A stretch of 64,000 nucleotides of DNA, from NCBI GenBank assembly GCA_963070105.1, contig OY718803.1, positions 4,880,507 through 4,944,506 of the forward strand. Direction: 5' to 3'. Made by a program: the position numbers and the translations under genes. The notes beneath the pieces were generated by a model. The model was given only the letters and a program-made list of their open reading frames with translations, was not told the DNA's origin and did no database searches. This DNA is from Litomosoides sigmodontis (Eukaryota; Nematoda; Chromadorea; Rhabditida; Onchocercidae). How positions within the stretch are numbered: position 1 is the stretch's first letter; each line of letters starts with the position of its first letter. Below, piece after piece: positions 1 to 13,755 of this stretch.

Positions 1-166
1 CTTTTCGGTTCAGGCTACACTACCATATACAAATGTGTTTTTTTTCCAAGTTTTTATGCTTTGCTTCCTCTGTCACTCCAACAAAATTACATTCTTAAGG
101 CCTGATCCAAGAATTCATATATGATGTGTCTCTTTTCATACTGTACTACAAAGTTAATTTTTTCAG

Positions 167-294
167 AAATTGGAGAAGATATGGAACGAGATTTGATAAA
201 TTCTTTAAATGATTATGAACTTGTAAGTGGTCAGATAGATAAAACAGATGAACAATGGGAAGAGGAAATGACTGAATTACTCAATTCAGCATAA
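167..294 (+). CDS. Synapse-associated protein 1 (SYAP1) homologue, last exon only
   Basis: Terminal coding exon behind a TTTTTTCAG acceptor ending at 166, with stop TAA at 292-294. The two first bases complete a split codon, then the frame is open for 41 residues. The acidic tail reads DLINSLNDYELVSGQ then DEQWEEEMTELLNSA. This matches the C-terminus I remember for SYAP1, a BSD-domain adaptor linked to Akt/mTORC2 signalling in animals, where an ELxxYEVV segment is followed by WDKEI. The BSD domain itself lies upstream of the window. The family call rests on this short tail alone, so it is good but not certain. Any gene ending in a similar acidic tail could mimic it. Confidence 0.68.
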
Positions 295-1780
295 AGAAGT
301 TTTTGCATTCCTTCATTTCCTTGAACTAATGCAATTCGATGTTGAATTTAAAATGATGTTTCTACATGGTATTTTATATTTTCGACTTTTGCTTTTACTA
401 TTTTTCGACTTCACTTAAGAGTTTTTGTTAATATTGACTTATCGTGTAAGTAGGAGAAAGAAGAGGATTCTAAATTGTATTCATCCATTGTTTCGTTTCT
501 TCAGACGAGTCTAGATTTCTATGCGGAAGAATAACGTTTGCAAGTTTAAATTTACTTCATATATCAGTAAGTGGTAATAGTTCAAAGCATTTTCAATACC
601 GTGTTTTAATTAAATTGAATTCTTCCAGTATGCTTTCACTGTACAGAAGTGAGAATTTTAGCACAAACTGTATATATCTAACAGAAAATTTTTCATTCGA
701 TGAGGGGCAAACTTCAGAGTAATAGTTACAAATCACTTGAAGATGGGCAAAGTGCTGCACATCTCTGCAAGATTTATTAGAACTTTTTTTTTGCACCAAC
801 ATTATTTTTTTATGTATCCTAATTATTTAACTGCACAATTTATTTAATATCGTTGTACTTAAAATTTGTTGCTAACCCGACATAAATTTTCTTATCGGAT
901 AAGTCTACTACCTTAAAAGGTTGCGGAAGATCTTGATTGAGATAAGTTAGTGAATGTTGTTTGGATCATTTAAATGTCAACATTTCCATCAAAATTCATT
1001 TAAATTCAGGAATCAAAGATCTGAGGGTTGAGTTTGCAGGAGGAAGGGACTGACGAGTGAGAGGAAGAGGGAAGGGAAGCATTACTTCAGAAGACGTCCT
1101 GCGAAGCTCTCAAAATTCCAATAGCATTTCTATCCACTTTTTGTTTCACATATTATGCAACGGATACCAGCTTACCTGCATTACATGTCCGTTTAACAAC
1201 ATGTCTGTTCGTCTGTGGCTGTTCCGGATGGGTTCTAGTATTTTTGCAAATTATCAATTCATGTAACAGGGAGTAGTCTCTGTAAAATCACTGCTGATTG
1301 ATCTGTCCTGTCAAACTCACTAATTCTAACAGCAGTATTACAATGATCCATATCGCATCAGTGATGACGGACGATATCGATCGTGAGATGTTCTGAAGTG
1401 TAGGAACAACAAGTCTAAACAAGGTGTGCCCTATCTGAGATGAAAATGAATTTGCATTGCAGCTGGAGTGAATGCTAACAATGATTCAGACTTCTCATGA
1501 AACACGTATGATGCATCATCCAATGCATTCGCTTATTTTAGTCCTACCACTCCCGCGGATATGCTATTTGAAAGGGAAAGTTGAAGTTTGAATTGACGCC
1601 TTAGAGTGGTTTAAATTCAAAAACATCAAAAGATGAAAGGTCGCGCGGTTGCAGTGTTATCAGTGATAGTCTCGTGAGCCGTACAAACAGTAACACATCT
1701 GGAGTTATGCATTGTTATTGATCTTCCTTTAACCCATAATGTTTACTACTTCCCCTGCCGCCAGACGTAATCACACATAT

Positions 1781-1908
1781 GTGCATGTTTGTGTGTGTGC
1801 GTGTTTTTGTGTATGTGTGTGTTTGTGTGTGTGCGTCTGTCCGCGTGTGTGAATATGTGTGTGTGAATATGTGTGCGTGCGTCTGTGTGTATGTATGTGT
1901 ATGCGTAA
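1781..1908. repeat. Imperfect (TG)n microsatellite
   Basis: About 125 bases of TG/TGTGCG/TATG units with scattered interruptions. It generates apparent His/Thr-rich and Cys/Val-rich frames that should not be annotated as proteins. Confidence 0.9.
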
Positions 1909-2304
1909 GTATTTTTTCAGTGAAATGCAAGTTGAAGCCGTGTTTTGATATTTTTGCAGCCTCCCTCTCATCCATCCATCCACCAGCACCACCACCTTCC
2001 ACCTCCTACCCATGAAGCGAATCACTTACCCATCCCATGATGGGTACCTACTACCTACTTGCCCGTATCCGGGGAACCGATAGATAGATAGGCTTCACGC
2101 TTGGTGCACCGAGCGGTAGGTAGTGAGGGACACACTGGTCGTCGTCGCCGTCCCATCCCATCTACCCCAACGCTTGTTTTGTTTGCTGCTTGTCGGGCGG
2201 ACTACCTCGCTAGCCACCAGCTGCATACTATTTTTCCATTTGAAATTTCGCTTTTCCCATGTTGTTTTGATTAATAAGCGACACATAAATAAATATCCAT
2301 GTAC

Positions 2305-2370
2305 ATGTGTGTGTGTGTGTGCGTGTGTGTGTGTGCCTGTCTGTCTGTCTGCCAGTGTGCCTGTGTGCGT
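2305..2370. repeat. (TG)n plus (CTGT)n compound microsatellite
   Basis: A TG run with one CG interruption passes into CTGT tetranucleotides and back to TG. Compound and imperfect, so probably old. Confidence 0.85.
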
Positions 2371-4951
2371 CCTCAGCTTCTATGTTGCCTGAGAATGGAA
2401 ACTGGCACTTACTTAGTCGTGGCGCAGTTTCCGTGCAAGGTTAATTCATTTGATGTACTTATTATTTTGCTCTTTTAACCAGTCAGCCAGCCGTCATGTG
2501 ATGATGACGTTCCCGTGAAGGAGTGCTTTGACGAAAGTTACAAATTGCGAGGAGTACATATCGGAGATATTTCATCACATAATCATTGAAAGTGCGATGT
2601 TTGCAGCTGCAGAAGAGAGTTTGAAAAATTTTTGCAAAATCTATTTATTTCTTTCAGTTGTCCTCTCTTGTTCGGGAAGTTTTTCACTAGTTGGTTTCGG
2701 TTCCGGTCACCTTCTGTTTGGCTGATTGTTTGTTATGGTGATCTCTAATCATTAAAATGTTACGCAAAAGTCTTCCTCCTTTGCTTATGAGAACTGCTGC
2801 CTCCTGTGGATACATTCAGAGCATTTCGCTTTCGTTAAGTAGTACTAACTGCCCACCGTTGTTGCAGTAAATTTTGCAACTTTTTTTAGAATTTCAAAAA
2901 AGCAGGAATTGTAAAAGGGTAGAGCTCATCAGTGGTAAATCGATCTAACATCCGCTCCCGTTTCTACGGGCATTTCAAGAAGTCAACATCAGTACTAATA
3001 CACTTGCGGTATTCAGGAAAGGCTATGGTTAGTTTTGGTTTTCACCATGTTTTTTCCCGCACGGAGCAGTGTTTATTTTCAGCTGCATTATTTGAACTCA
3101 TAGTTGACCTGGAAGCACTAAAGAAATACGCTTAGGATAGTTTAGTTTAGATATTGCTTGTCTATCAGAAAATCAATGTCACCTTTTGGAGACAAAAATG
3201 AGGCTGAAACGGTTCCTCGGAAATATCATTTGCTTCTCCCTCCACTACTTCCCCTTCACCACTTTCTTGGCGTTGCTTCCACTGTGAGGAGGAAGGGAAG
3301 CATAGTGCAGAAATTTGTTTTGAATTGACATCTGATTGACTCTTTCTTGTTAGTACAATACAAAATTTGTTTGTCGTGATGATAAACAATTCTGGCGAAA
3401 TTTAAATGACACACGAGAATTGTACTGAATTTTTCCTTCACTTTTGCACAACAAAGTATGTTGTTGAAAAAATGGGGCAGTGAGCTTTTTGTTGTTAATT
3501 ACCTTTTGGAATAAACATTTCCGTTTATTAAAATTCTGCTTGTACTTCGTGGTTTGAATAATAACTGGAATATTATCTCGCTGTTTATTTAGACAAAAAA
3601 CTGCGTAAAATCTTTTTTGAAAAATGGATGATAATTTCCGGGATATGTAAGAAAGAAAATTCCATCTCCAACAATTGAATATCAAGTTTGCTGTGATGGA
3701 TGACATTTGTCCCCTTAAACTGCCAAATTAACTACCCTGTGATCATCAGATCTTTTTTCCCTCAAATGAATTCAATTCAAAACAAAAAAAATCTCTTATC
3801 CTGTAATTCACTTATTTCATTTCTTTTTTCACATAATTGAAAGGGAAATGAAAAGCAGCCGCAGCATAATCCGATAATGCTGTTCCTCTTTTTCACTTTT
3901 AACACTCACTTTCGTGCAGCAGTCGTTCAGCTGTCATTATATTTCTTTTTTTAGTGACTTGAGATTCGAACAAATGTTTTGTAGCAATAGGATTAAAAAG
4001 ATTTTTGGTTTAATCCTCTGTGTATTGACTTCATGGACAGAACAATTTTCGATCTGTGCGCAGAACAGTGGCACATATGTGCTTTTGCTGTTTAAATAAA
4101 AATTCATTCCATTTCACAGCACTATAAATGAACAATTTGGCATTTTTTCTTAATTTCATAGAGTAAATCTATCATTTGTCAATTTGTTTATTCTTTCTTT
4201 CATTTTAATTGTTTGCATGCAAGTTTGTTTTCACAGAGACATTATCAGTGGAACTCAAACTATTTTTTTGGGCTCATCGCAAGACTCATTAAAAATTTTT
4301 TCGTGGTGAATTTGAAACGATTTTTTAAAAAGAAGAGTTTTATACCATATGAAGCTAATACATACGTAATGTAAATGTTGCAGAGGTGCAATGAAGAGGA
4401 ATTTGAATTTTTTAAAATCAGAGTTGAAATAAATTCTCGTAGGGGAGCAGATACTTCATGTTATCTTTGTTCGGTAGGTTAGCTGCCGACAACTTGAATG
4501 CGGACTGTTTATTTATTTGGCCTTTTATTTTTTTCATCGACTTTTATTGGACTTTTCTGGTGAAATAAAAGTAAGCAAAGTTGAAAGCGAATAGGAAAAG
4601 AGGGGACAAGTATAACAACTCATAGATGAGCGGATCGGATCGAGTAGGGAGAGGTGAAGGAGGAGACAACTGCAACTGCATTTCAGGCACGCCTATCTAT
4701 TATTTATATTTTAGGATTCGTACTCATTTTATAAGTTAGTGAAGAGGGATAAATGCCTGACTTTTACCTTCCACCCTCATCTCATTGTCTTTTGCTTGTG
4801 CTAAGTTTCTGAGTGAGAAGTGAGGTGTCTGTTCTCTACTTGCGTGAAATTATCTTTGGTGTGTGTGTGTGAAGTGCTTTCTCAGAAAGACTGCTTATAA
4901 TGGTACATTTTTATTGTAATTTTTATGCTAAAAATGATCTGTTGTTTGCAG

Positions 4952-6566
4952 GTTTTCGAAACACCAGAAACAGAATTTCGAAACCGGATCGGCTCGCGTG
5001 ACGAGAAAAACATCGTACAGGAAGGTTCTACCGGTAGCGATTCGAAAATACGCTCAGCTTCGACTAGTGCTTTGACCAAAAAAAATGGCGAAAAATATAA
5101 CTTTTTTGAAGATGAACAAGTGAGAATCAATTTATCTATTTTTTAAAGGAAACGATCAGCTTCATGCCAGTTAGGATCCCAAAGAAGCTGATAAATCAGT
5201 GAGAGGGAAGTTGAGAATACTAGATTTGAATAATTTAAAATCATTTTCTAGAATATATAGATTAAATTCAGTTAATCTAATTCCGTAATCACGTAGAAAC
5301 TTCATGGTGTAGTTGGCTCGCGCATTTAGAAATAAGGATAATAGGGAATGAATAAGTACATAAAAATGAAGGAAGGCTGTTAAACAAAAAACATGAGTTT
5401 TTAAAATATCTTACATAAAACCGGAATGTGTGCATTTTTCCTGTGAAAGAATCTCACTATCTAGTAGTTAAATACCCCACCGTCCCAGTAAAATAATTAG
5501 ATTTGATGGGGTTTTCGAGAAATATATATGTTCATGAAATAGAGATATCGTAGCGGCATTTTATGGAAGATTGGCAGTATAATTTTTTTTGGGATTGTGA
5601 CTGCTTCTGTCATTTCACTACTGTTGTAGGTGCGAAAGACGGGTTCAATTTTCGAAAGGCGAAAGGATATGCAGTACGTTAAGGAAGCATTGCCACGCGC
5701 ACGCTTGAATGGTTTTCATATAAAGGTGAAAATTTTTCCTCGATTTTCATTTTTTCTCTTCAAATTAGTATGTTAGAAAAGTGCCTACGATGATGGTAGC
5801 TTTATAGGTGAAATTTGAGCAAATTTTACATTTAATTAAATGTTTTGAGATGATTGATTATTTAACAATAAAATTACCAGTCTTATTTCAATAAAATTAA
5901 CTATAAGTAACATTTAAGGGAGAAAATTGCTAGGAGGCTTAGGATAGTTGCAGAAGATTAGATTTCAGATGGAAGATGATTGTCCGCAAGGCGGTGATGA
6001 TACAAGACTCTCCGTACTTCGCGCTCTTGGAACGCATAACTGTCGAACAGTACCTTGTGTTTTGTGTGAGCGAAATTTAGTTGTTTACGACAGGTATCCG
6101 CTCATCGATGGTACATTTTTTCTTTCGCCAGTACAACACTCCAAAGCTTCGATCAGCATGAAATTTGAGTCTAAGCAAGTTTGCAGTTCTTGAATTAAAA
6201 CTCTATTAAATTCTATTGTATACTTCTTTTCACTATGAGTAAATTTAGAGCTCTCTTTGCTGGTCAGATAGTTTCTTCACGGCAGTTTTGATTGTCTAAA
6301 AATCCTAAACTTTGGTGATTTTGGAAAGTTCAAGTCATAACAAATTGGGACGAAAAAAGATTTGTTTCAGGACTGGTTATTTGCATGCAATTTGCATCAC
6401 GTGTATGCATACCGAGTGGAAGTGTCCTGGTTGTGGTGGCAGCGGGTGGTTTCTTGGTTCAGCTTTGATCGTAGGAACGTTATACACTTACGACGTTTTA
6501 TCAAGTACCACTTGCTGTATACCTGTTTGCAGACATTGTCGTGCCCTCTCGCTTATATGTACATGA
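4952..6566 (+). CDS. Headcase (HECA) family protein, 5' end not found
   Basis: Four phase-consistent exons: 4952-5119, 5630-5725, 5954-6168 and 6371-6566 (stop TGA 6564-6566), 224 residues. The first is a Ser/Thr/Glu-rich linker. The next two give FHIK-KIRFQMEDDCPQGGDD, then CVLCERNLVVYDRYPLIDG and TFFLSPVQH. The last has paired cysteines (CITC, CPGCGG, TTCC, CRHC) around GTLYTYDV. This is the second conserved headcase domain, a zinc-binding-looking cysteine block with the hallmark YDRYPLxDGTxFLSP segment. Headcase proteins control cell-cycle entry and differentiation and partner with Unkempt in flies. The third exon uses a weak donor (GTCTAA at 6169), chosen because it restores frame and homology. 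The N-terminal HECA domain and start codon are not visible between 295 and 4951. The protein also ends soon after the last CxxC, earlier than I expect for the family. Confidence 0.75.
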
Positions 6567-7078
6567 TATACAGGTGAATGCGATATTAGGAGCAGTATTA
6601 AACAAGTAATATTTTGTTATATCTTGTTGTTATTCTATTTGTATGTTGGAATTTTTTTGCATTTGCACTTCTAGAAAATCTACAAGTAATGACAAGTTTG
6701 GAATCTTACCTGTTAAATAGTAAACTCGAGTGCAGTAGTTTTTCTGAACGAAATTTTTGATTTTGGAAAATTTTTTTATCAGAACAAATTTTATGTGTGC
6801 TAAATTAAAGTTACGAATTTACTAGAGGTATGATATAGCTAATAGTAACTGTGAAGCGTTGTAATGAAAAACTGAGTGAATTTAAAGTTGCCTTTAAAAT
6901 TGGATAAATACTGTATAGATAGTTCCTAGTACCTGCGCAGTTGTTATATTACTTTTGCACCCATCATTTTTACACCAAAAAAAATGTGAATACGCCGGTG
7001 TCTGTAATTATATTGTCCATAGCATACAGGCAATGAAACGAATTGTTTCAGAAATTAAGTTTCTACGGTTATGTATAA

Positions 7079-7084
7079 AATAAA
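7079..7084 (+). terminator. Candidate poly(A) signal of the headcase gene
   Basis: AATAAA about 510 bases after the headcase stop. Position is plausible, but AT-rich DNA yields many chance matches. Confidence 0.35.
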
Positions 7085-10000
7085 ATCATAAGTATACCTC
7101 TTTAACTTACCTACCTCAAGTTGTAATTTATATTGATGATTTTTTCTGTATTGCTTGTACTGCTTTTTTGAGGAGATATAGAAATTCCAACGAAGTGCTT
7201 CCGGGATAGTTCGCCGATTTTTTTTCCTCCTTTTTCAACCAGAATGCGGGAATTGATTCACGATATACTCCTTGGATTTGGCATTTTTTACTTATTTTCT
7301 GCGTATATTAATTACATATCAGAAAAGTATTACTCTATCTTGATTCAATCTTACTTGCAACGGTTTTCCCAGGAGAAAGTTTAGGCACATTTGACAAAAA
7401 AAAAAAAGCAGTATATAGGCGCAGATGTAAATGTTGTGTTTTTGAATAAATTTGAGTGAATGTTCTTGTTGAACTACAACTTGCTTTATTGAAATTTCAG
7501 TTGTCACAACTCGAGCTAGCAAGATGAGCCGGTTGTGCTATTTCACGATCTGTCTGTCAATGCATGAGCACTGCACAAAATTAGATCACTCACGGGGAGT
7601 TTCCTTGCTTTGGTCGGATTTAAATTTATGCTTGATCGACAAAATTATATTAATATTAAAGTGAATTGCGGACAGTGGAAGTCAGCATTTACATAATTTT
7701 TGCTGTTTCAGTCCGAAATATTTTTGCCAGTTTACTAGTATCAGTGAGGAATTCGAGATTAACAAGCCGTCCATTACGAGTTTTTTTTTTCGCCTTATAA
7801 TACGCCCATCGCAGATTTTGTATGTTTGATAGTGATATTTTGAAACTGATCTTTTTCGCTTAAAAATAGATTAGAAAATTGACAATCTCCCTGGAACTTG
7901 ATAAGAAGCAATCGGGAAGTGTTGATGAAGTAAAAGAAAGGTCATCATTAAAATTATTGGCTATCATGCTGTACCGACCCTGACAGTTATACTGTCACTA
8001 TAGCCTTCTCAAGTATTAACGTAATGCAAGCAAACATTGACCAATGATAGCTCTTCAAAAAATAGAAAAGAATGGGAATTACTATAGTGGCAATTACTTT
8101 TCCCATGGTATTACAGCCAGTCGTACATTGTAAAGTACTGTGATTCTTAAATTCATCGCGAACTTTCAGTAACACAACATTAAATTTCATTTATTCCTTG
8201 GAATTACTAAATTTTTTTGATATTTTCATATTTATAAATTTCAGTGAATATTAACAACGCACACACGTATACACATACACACACATCGTGAAAGGATTAC
8301 AGTAAGCTGGCACTTTTTCGATGATATTTATTACAGTGCATATTTCACAATAGCATTTCAGAAGTAATAAATGAGAATAAGAAGTAATCCCTTTCTTATG
8401 TATCCCAATTTAAATGAACCGAAATGTTACTTTTGTGTAAAACTATTGTCCTTTCTTTCATTTCTCATTCACCACCACTCCTCCCACACACTTGTTTTCT
8501 TAAACCACTTCAATAATTTAAGAAGAACGGATCTACCGTTCCAAGTCATTAACTAACACTGGTTAGTAATTCCGAGCGAGTTTCACACTATACAGATCCC
8601 ACTCATGAACTTTGACCTCCACCGAGTAGTTTGACAATGGAGTGGAAGAATATGTTACATGTGATGATGCCTAAATAAGCTTATGTTGCTTCTAAATGGC
8701 CCTGGTGAGTAATGTCATCGGATCAGATTTACAAAATAAGGAAGAAGTAAGAAGGTTAGGAGGATAAGCAGTTCATGGCCTACCTCCTGCTGAGCTCCTC
8801 ACGTAATCACCTTTCACCCTTCAATCCCCCTTCATTATAGTATTCGCCTATAAAGAGCAGTAGCAAATAATTTCTCACAACTTTGTCCAAATCACTCTTG
8901 CACCTACTAGAAAATCGCAGTTGAATTGATTGTCAATGGTTTTTTCACATTTCGATTGCACTTAATGAAATAATGTTCGAAATTTCACGTCGTAGAAGAG
9001 AAAAGAGCAAGTATTTTTGGGATAGTAGAATGAACGATACGATAAATTAGCTCAGGCTTATTGCATCGATACGAATACCGCAACACTTGGAAATCACTGA
9101 ATCCTAAATGTTCTGTAAATTATTGATGGAAATCTCTCCGATCAGCAAGGAACAAACAAAATGTTTGATCGCTGAATCATAATATACGAGAACATTTCCA
9201 CTGCAACTATGATTACACCTCTTCCTCATACAAACTTATTCTGTACGTTTGGAATACAACCGTTCAAAGGAAACCGACGCTTAGTAAGAAGACAAAGTAT
9301 CTGTTCACGCGCGCAAGCTCACTTAGCTACAGCCACTCGTCATATTTTGATAGCAAACGTCTCGTCCGTCACATAAATCGTCCCTGTCACTCACTCCTTC
9401 TTACCTAATGCATCACTTCTACACCTATAATTTCACTGATCTATTCAGTGATTTTCTTTCCTTTCTCAACGATATTTGCCAATGTTTACTGTATGTGCTA
9501 CTGGCTATTTGTCCACTCTGAAAGGAAGATAGCCATTAGTATTTGCTATTAGAACAATAGGATTTGCATGTTTGTAGACAGTGTACCAATGGGCAAACAT
9601 GGCAGCAGTAATCCTGATGCGCGACGGTTAGGTAAATAAATTTTCATACACCGATTGAGGGGAACGGAGAATGAAGAAAATGCACATGAAGATATAACTT
9701 GCACTTGCAGATTCCCACCCCGCACATCACGTATCGTCAGATTGCCGAGGCGTAAGGTGGGGGCATCTTTAGCTGTGCTGAGAAGCAAGGGCTTATTTCA
9801 GGTTCTTGAAGTGATGAAGAACTAAGTTGGTTTGAAACTTTGGCAAGAGTTTCATCCAATCATCGATGGGGTGGGAATCAACGGAAGCGACGTGCTAAGA
9901 AGTAAGTAAGGCACGATATTCTGAAATTACCACTTCCTTTTGCAATAAAATGATGAAGAATTGGAAGACCTAAAGAGAATAAAGGTTAGCGCATTTAAAT

Positions 10001-13000
10001 TACGGAAGAGAGAATTGTGAGTGAATTTTAGTGATCAGAGCTTGAAATAGCGGAGAAAGTTTTAGCTGGCGCCACGCACTAAATCATATACAGTGCGACT
10101 CCACTTTGCTTCCTTTTTTTCTTTCAAGGTTTCTGTTGAGGTGGATGGATTGTGGCGGTGATGTTTCGTCGACCGCTGACTGATGTTTATATTAACCAAT
10201 CCGGAGCTTTTTTCAATTCACGCCACTTTTGTTGCGTATTTTTGTGAGATTTCGAGACGATAAGCATCCTGCAGGTGACGCCAGCTCACTCCGTTCCATT
10301 GAAGCCAAATGATCTCACTGTTTCCATACGACAAGAAAGCTTTTCTCTATCCTTTCCTCTATGTTTCCGTCTCGAACTTCTTCAAAATATACTTTTGTTC
10401 GTTCCGAAAACCCTGCATGTGTCGAGAAGCTAAGTAACGACGAGGTCGCTTCCATTTCTGGAACTGACAAGCATTTAGTTATGAAAGTGTTCCCTAACTG
10501 GTTCATTTGCATTGGAAGAAACGCGAAGTCCCGACAACTCCACGTTAATGCATAAAACACGTGCAGATGTTTAATCATCAATTGAGCGAGTAATTAATTA
10601 TTGCCTGAGCTGCGTAGGAATTAAGCTTTAGCAAATTTTAGGACTGCAATTGCTTGCTGAAAGTCGCTTTGCGGACGCTTCACGTTTGTTGCTTAATGTC
10701 ATTAGGTTGTAGTGGGAAGGAATTATGAGCTGCTCAACAGGTGGAAAGGTTGTTGCTACACTTCCTAAGGAAGTGAGATGGAAGGAGGAGGACGTATCCT
10801 TGAGGAGTCAATTCTCCTCCTTCCCCTCGCATTTCGAGTCCCATTTTCCGCTTCCCTCCTCATCATCATCCATTAACAATCGTTCATGCGCGCAAATTTC
10901 ACCGATAGTAGTAATAATTGGGTGGGAAGGAGTCTCTCGTATGTTCCCATTCATCGGCTGACATTACTTACACTAATTAGCTGAGCAATGTGCGCAACAA
11001 TTTCAATAAATTCTAGAGTGAAGTGAATCACTTTACATCCGATTCCAGCCAGCTAACGCCCTCAGCTAACGTCTCTCTTTGATTGCTAAGCGTTCAGCTC
11101 ACGTGGAAAATTTGTCACCAAAACTTTTCCCCCATTATTTTAAGAGAAACTATCGAACTTTTCATCGTGAATTATCCGATATTCCTCTGTTTCAGGCTGG
11201 CCGAGACGGTACAACGAGTATGCATTGCCTTCCTACCACTACTGTTTCCGCCGCTTTAGCGCTGTGTGTTAACACGCATTTCTTTCATGAGATGATCAGA
11301 CAACAGCATGCTTCAAATGCAAACACAATTAGCTCAATTTTTAAATTATCCATCTAATCAAAAGTCAAAAGTGATTATAACATACACTTTAACTGTCTTT
11401 CTTAATTTGCAAACAGCCAAAGGCGTATGAAATGAAACCTTACTTATGTCTATCCAATAAATAATGCATGTCAAAATGAGGGAAGCATTTTTAAATTGCG
11501 GAAATGTTAGCTCCTCTTCACAGTTGAGGAGAGTCAGTAAAATCGGTTCACATCCGTGGACGAGGAAGCAAGGCGAATGTCTGTCTTTCCTTTTCCTTGT
11601 AAATTGTTTTCTATAAGTTACGAGAACTGCTGAGTGTTACTAACAATAAATTATAAATTAGACGTTTTACTCTGATTTCGTTCCCAATTTAGATTTAATT
11701 CCTACTTCAAGCTTGTTTCAAGAATTTGGCTGTAAAAGTAATATTTTTCAACTTGAAAACTTTAGAATTAATTTTAAAAACGCTGAAAAAATGTGCTAGG
11801 CACATTCACATCCGTTATTTATAACTGACTTAATCAGCGGCAGATAATTTGAAAATAGAACGAGTAAAGTTAAAAACTGGTTCTAACATTCAATGATAAC
11901 TTTTTAAGAGAGTTTCATCTGTCAGCATTTTTATTTAATCTTATAAAATTAAACGCTTTATTATTTCAAAACTATTTAACACTTAAATCAATTAGCCACC
12001 GAAACTTGCAGTATAATTACTAGTCGTTGTGATGCCTTAACTGAGTTACCCGGTTTTTAAACATAATTAGTTAGACATTGGAATAGGATGTGTAATTTCA
12101 CTTATTCAACATTGCGATTCCACAGGTAACTTTAAGCGTTACAGACGGCAGAAATCACTTCGCTATCTTCGATCTGTCGATGCGTAAATGAAATTCTTCT
12201 TCCGCTATAATTAATTAAGAATTTTTGGTAATGTCAATTGGTCGTTTGCGACTCTTATCTTCTACCACACAGATTACTAAATATTGATGAAATACTTCGT
12301 TTGTCCATTTTGACCATAAGTTTATCATAATTATTGCTAAATCCATTCTTTTCCCAAACATGCATTACTATATGTGAAGCTGTTTCTAATCGATTACCGT
12401 AAACTACTTTACTTTTCAATTTGCTTTGGAAAAGCCATCGCATGAGTGGTGAAAAATCAGAACGATAACTTTATCACTGTACTGCTCACAGTCATCTTAA
12501 TGATCAGCTGATTTAAACAAATGTTTTTTCATTATTTTGAACCTTGTCGCGAGCTTTCTTTGTTAGCTTCCGCACGCTATTTTCGAAGTTAACACAATTC
12601 CAATTCGTCCTAGCAGCTTCTGAGCAGCATCGAAAATGCTCTCTTCGATGCCTTATCTGAACAGACATGAAGGCCAGGGGTAGGCAGAAACTACCGCAGG
12701 TTCATTTTCAGTTTCAGCGCTGCGAAGTCTGCAAGTGAACGAACGGCTTCTATTATCAGCAATATCGATAAAGCGATGATCAGAGGATCTGTCTTCCCTG
12801 TAGCAGTAGTAGAAACAGGTTCCTGCCAGGTAGATAGTGCCGCACAACCTACCTAACTTAACTTATCCTAAAAGTGAGCTGACAGATGACAGTCATCGTT
12901 GCCGTTGCAGCTTCGTCGCCGTCGTCCTTGCGATCGTGGACGACACTACGTTGCCTCCCCACCACAATCATTAGCGAAGCGGAGTGAGTGGGTGGAGTGG

Positions 13001-13755
13001 CGGAGCCTACCTGCCTGACTATCTGACTACCGTACCCCACCGAGCGCTCGAGGGGTGGGATCTCGACGGCAATGTGGAACACGAAGACTTCTCGACGTCA
13101 CTCCCTCTTCTCCCATTCCGACTCTCTGCTACTACTCCAGCCGATTTTCCCCATATTCTTCTTGCTGATGAAATTCGCGCATTCATCGAAATTCCTGAAA
13201 CGATCACGCTACTCTTCCGGTTAACAGAATGTGTGTCTTTCCTGCTTGAACTTGTCACCTAAGACTCCTTCCCTTTATATTTCTTTCTTTAACAGTTAAC
13301 CTCACTACTTCAGCAATAACTCAAACTTTAGTTTAGTTAAAAAACAGATATGCTGGTGGCGGCAACACTTCATTGTTTTGACATTTTTAAATTCGAATTT
13401 TCAGTCCAGATAATGGTCAAAGGACTTAATGCATCATGTCTACTTAAAAATTTTAATTTCAGGTTGATATTATCGACAACTGCCAGCAATCTTGGGGTTG
13501 AAGCGCAAAGGATTTCTGGGACTCACAATTTTTTCACTCACGGATCTTTCTGACCGCTTCAAAAATTTTGTTTAACTGATCTGTTGCGCCTTCTATTCTC
13601 ATATTTATTCTGAATCCGTTCTGACTACATTTATTCCAACACTACACTTTTTGGCGCAAAAAAACAAAGGCGCAAAGCGGCAACAATTGAAGTGAATCAA
13701 ACTGGCCACAAATCTAATTGCCTTCCGTGGTGTTTTTCGACGTTTTAACATTCAG
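7085..13755. other. Long non-coding stretch upstream of the Islet-type gene
   Basis: About 6.7 kb without a supported gene. Several open frames of 60-90 codons (for example 10361-10555, 11079-11357 and 12984-13262) show no family resemblance and no convincing splice context. Since it precedes a homeobox gene with an unresolved start, it probably contains the promoter, enhancers and one or more 5' exons. The part from about 12650 to 13260 looks less AT-rich than its surroundings. Confidence 0.5.

Larger units (their letters stand above)
295..4951. other. Intergenic/intronic stretch between SYAP1 and headcase
   Basis: About 4.6 kb with no coding exon I can defend. It holds the SYAP1 3' untranslated region and presumably the missing 5' exons of the headcase gene. 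I looked for the Cys/His-rich N-terminal headcase domain here and did not find it. Two TG-rich simple repeats (about 1781-1908 and 2305-2370) create spurious open frames on both strands. Confidence 0.6.

Noticed and set aside
1715..2025. Open frames on both strands rich in His/Thr or Cys/Val
   Set aside because: They are translations of the TG microsatellite at 1781-1908, not proteins.
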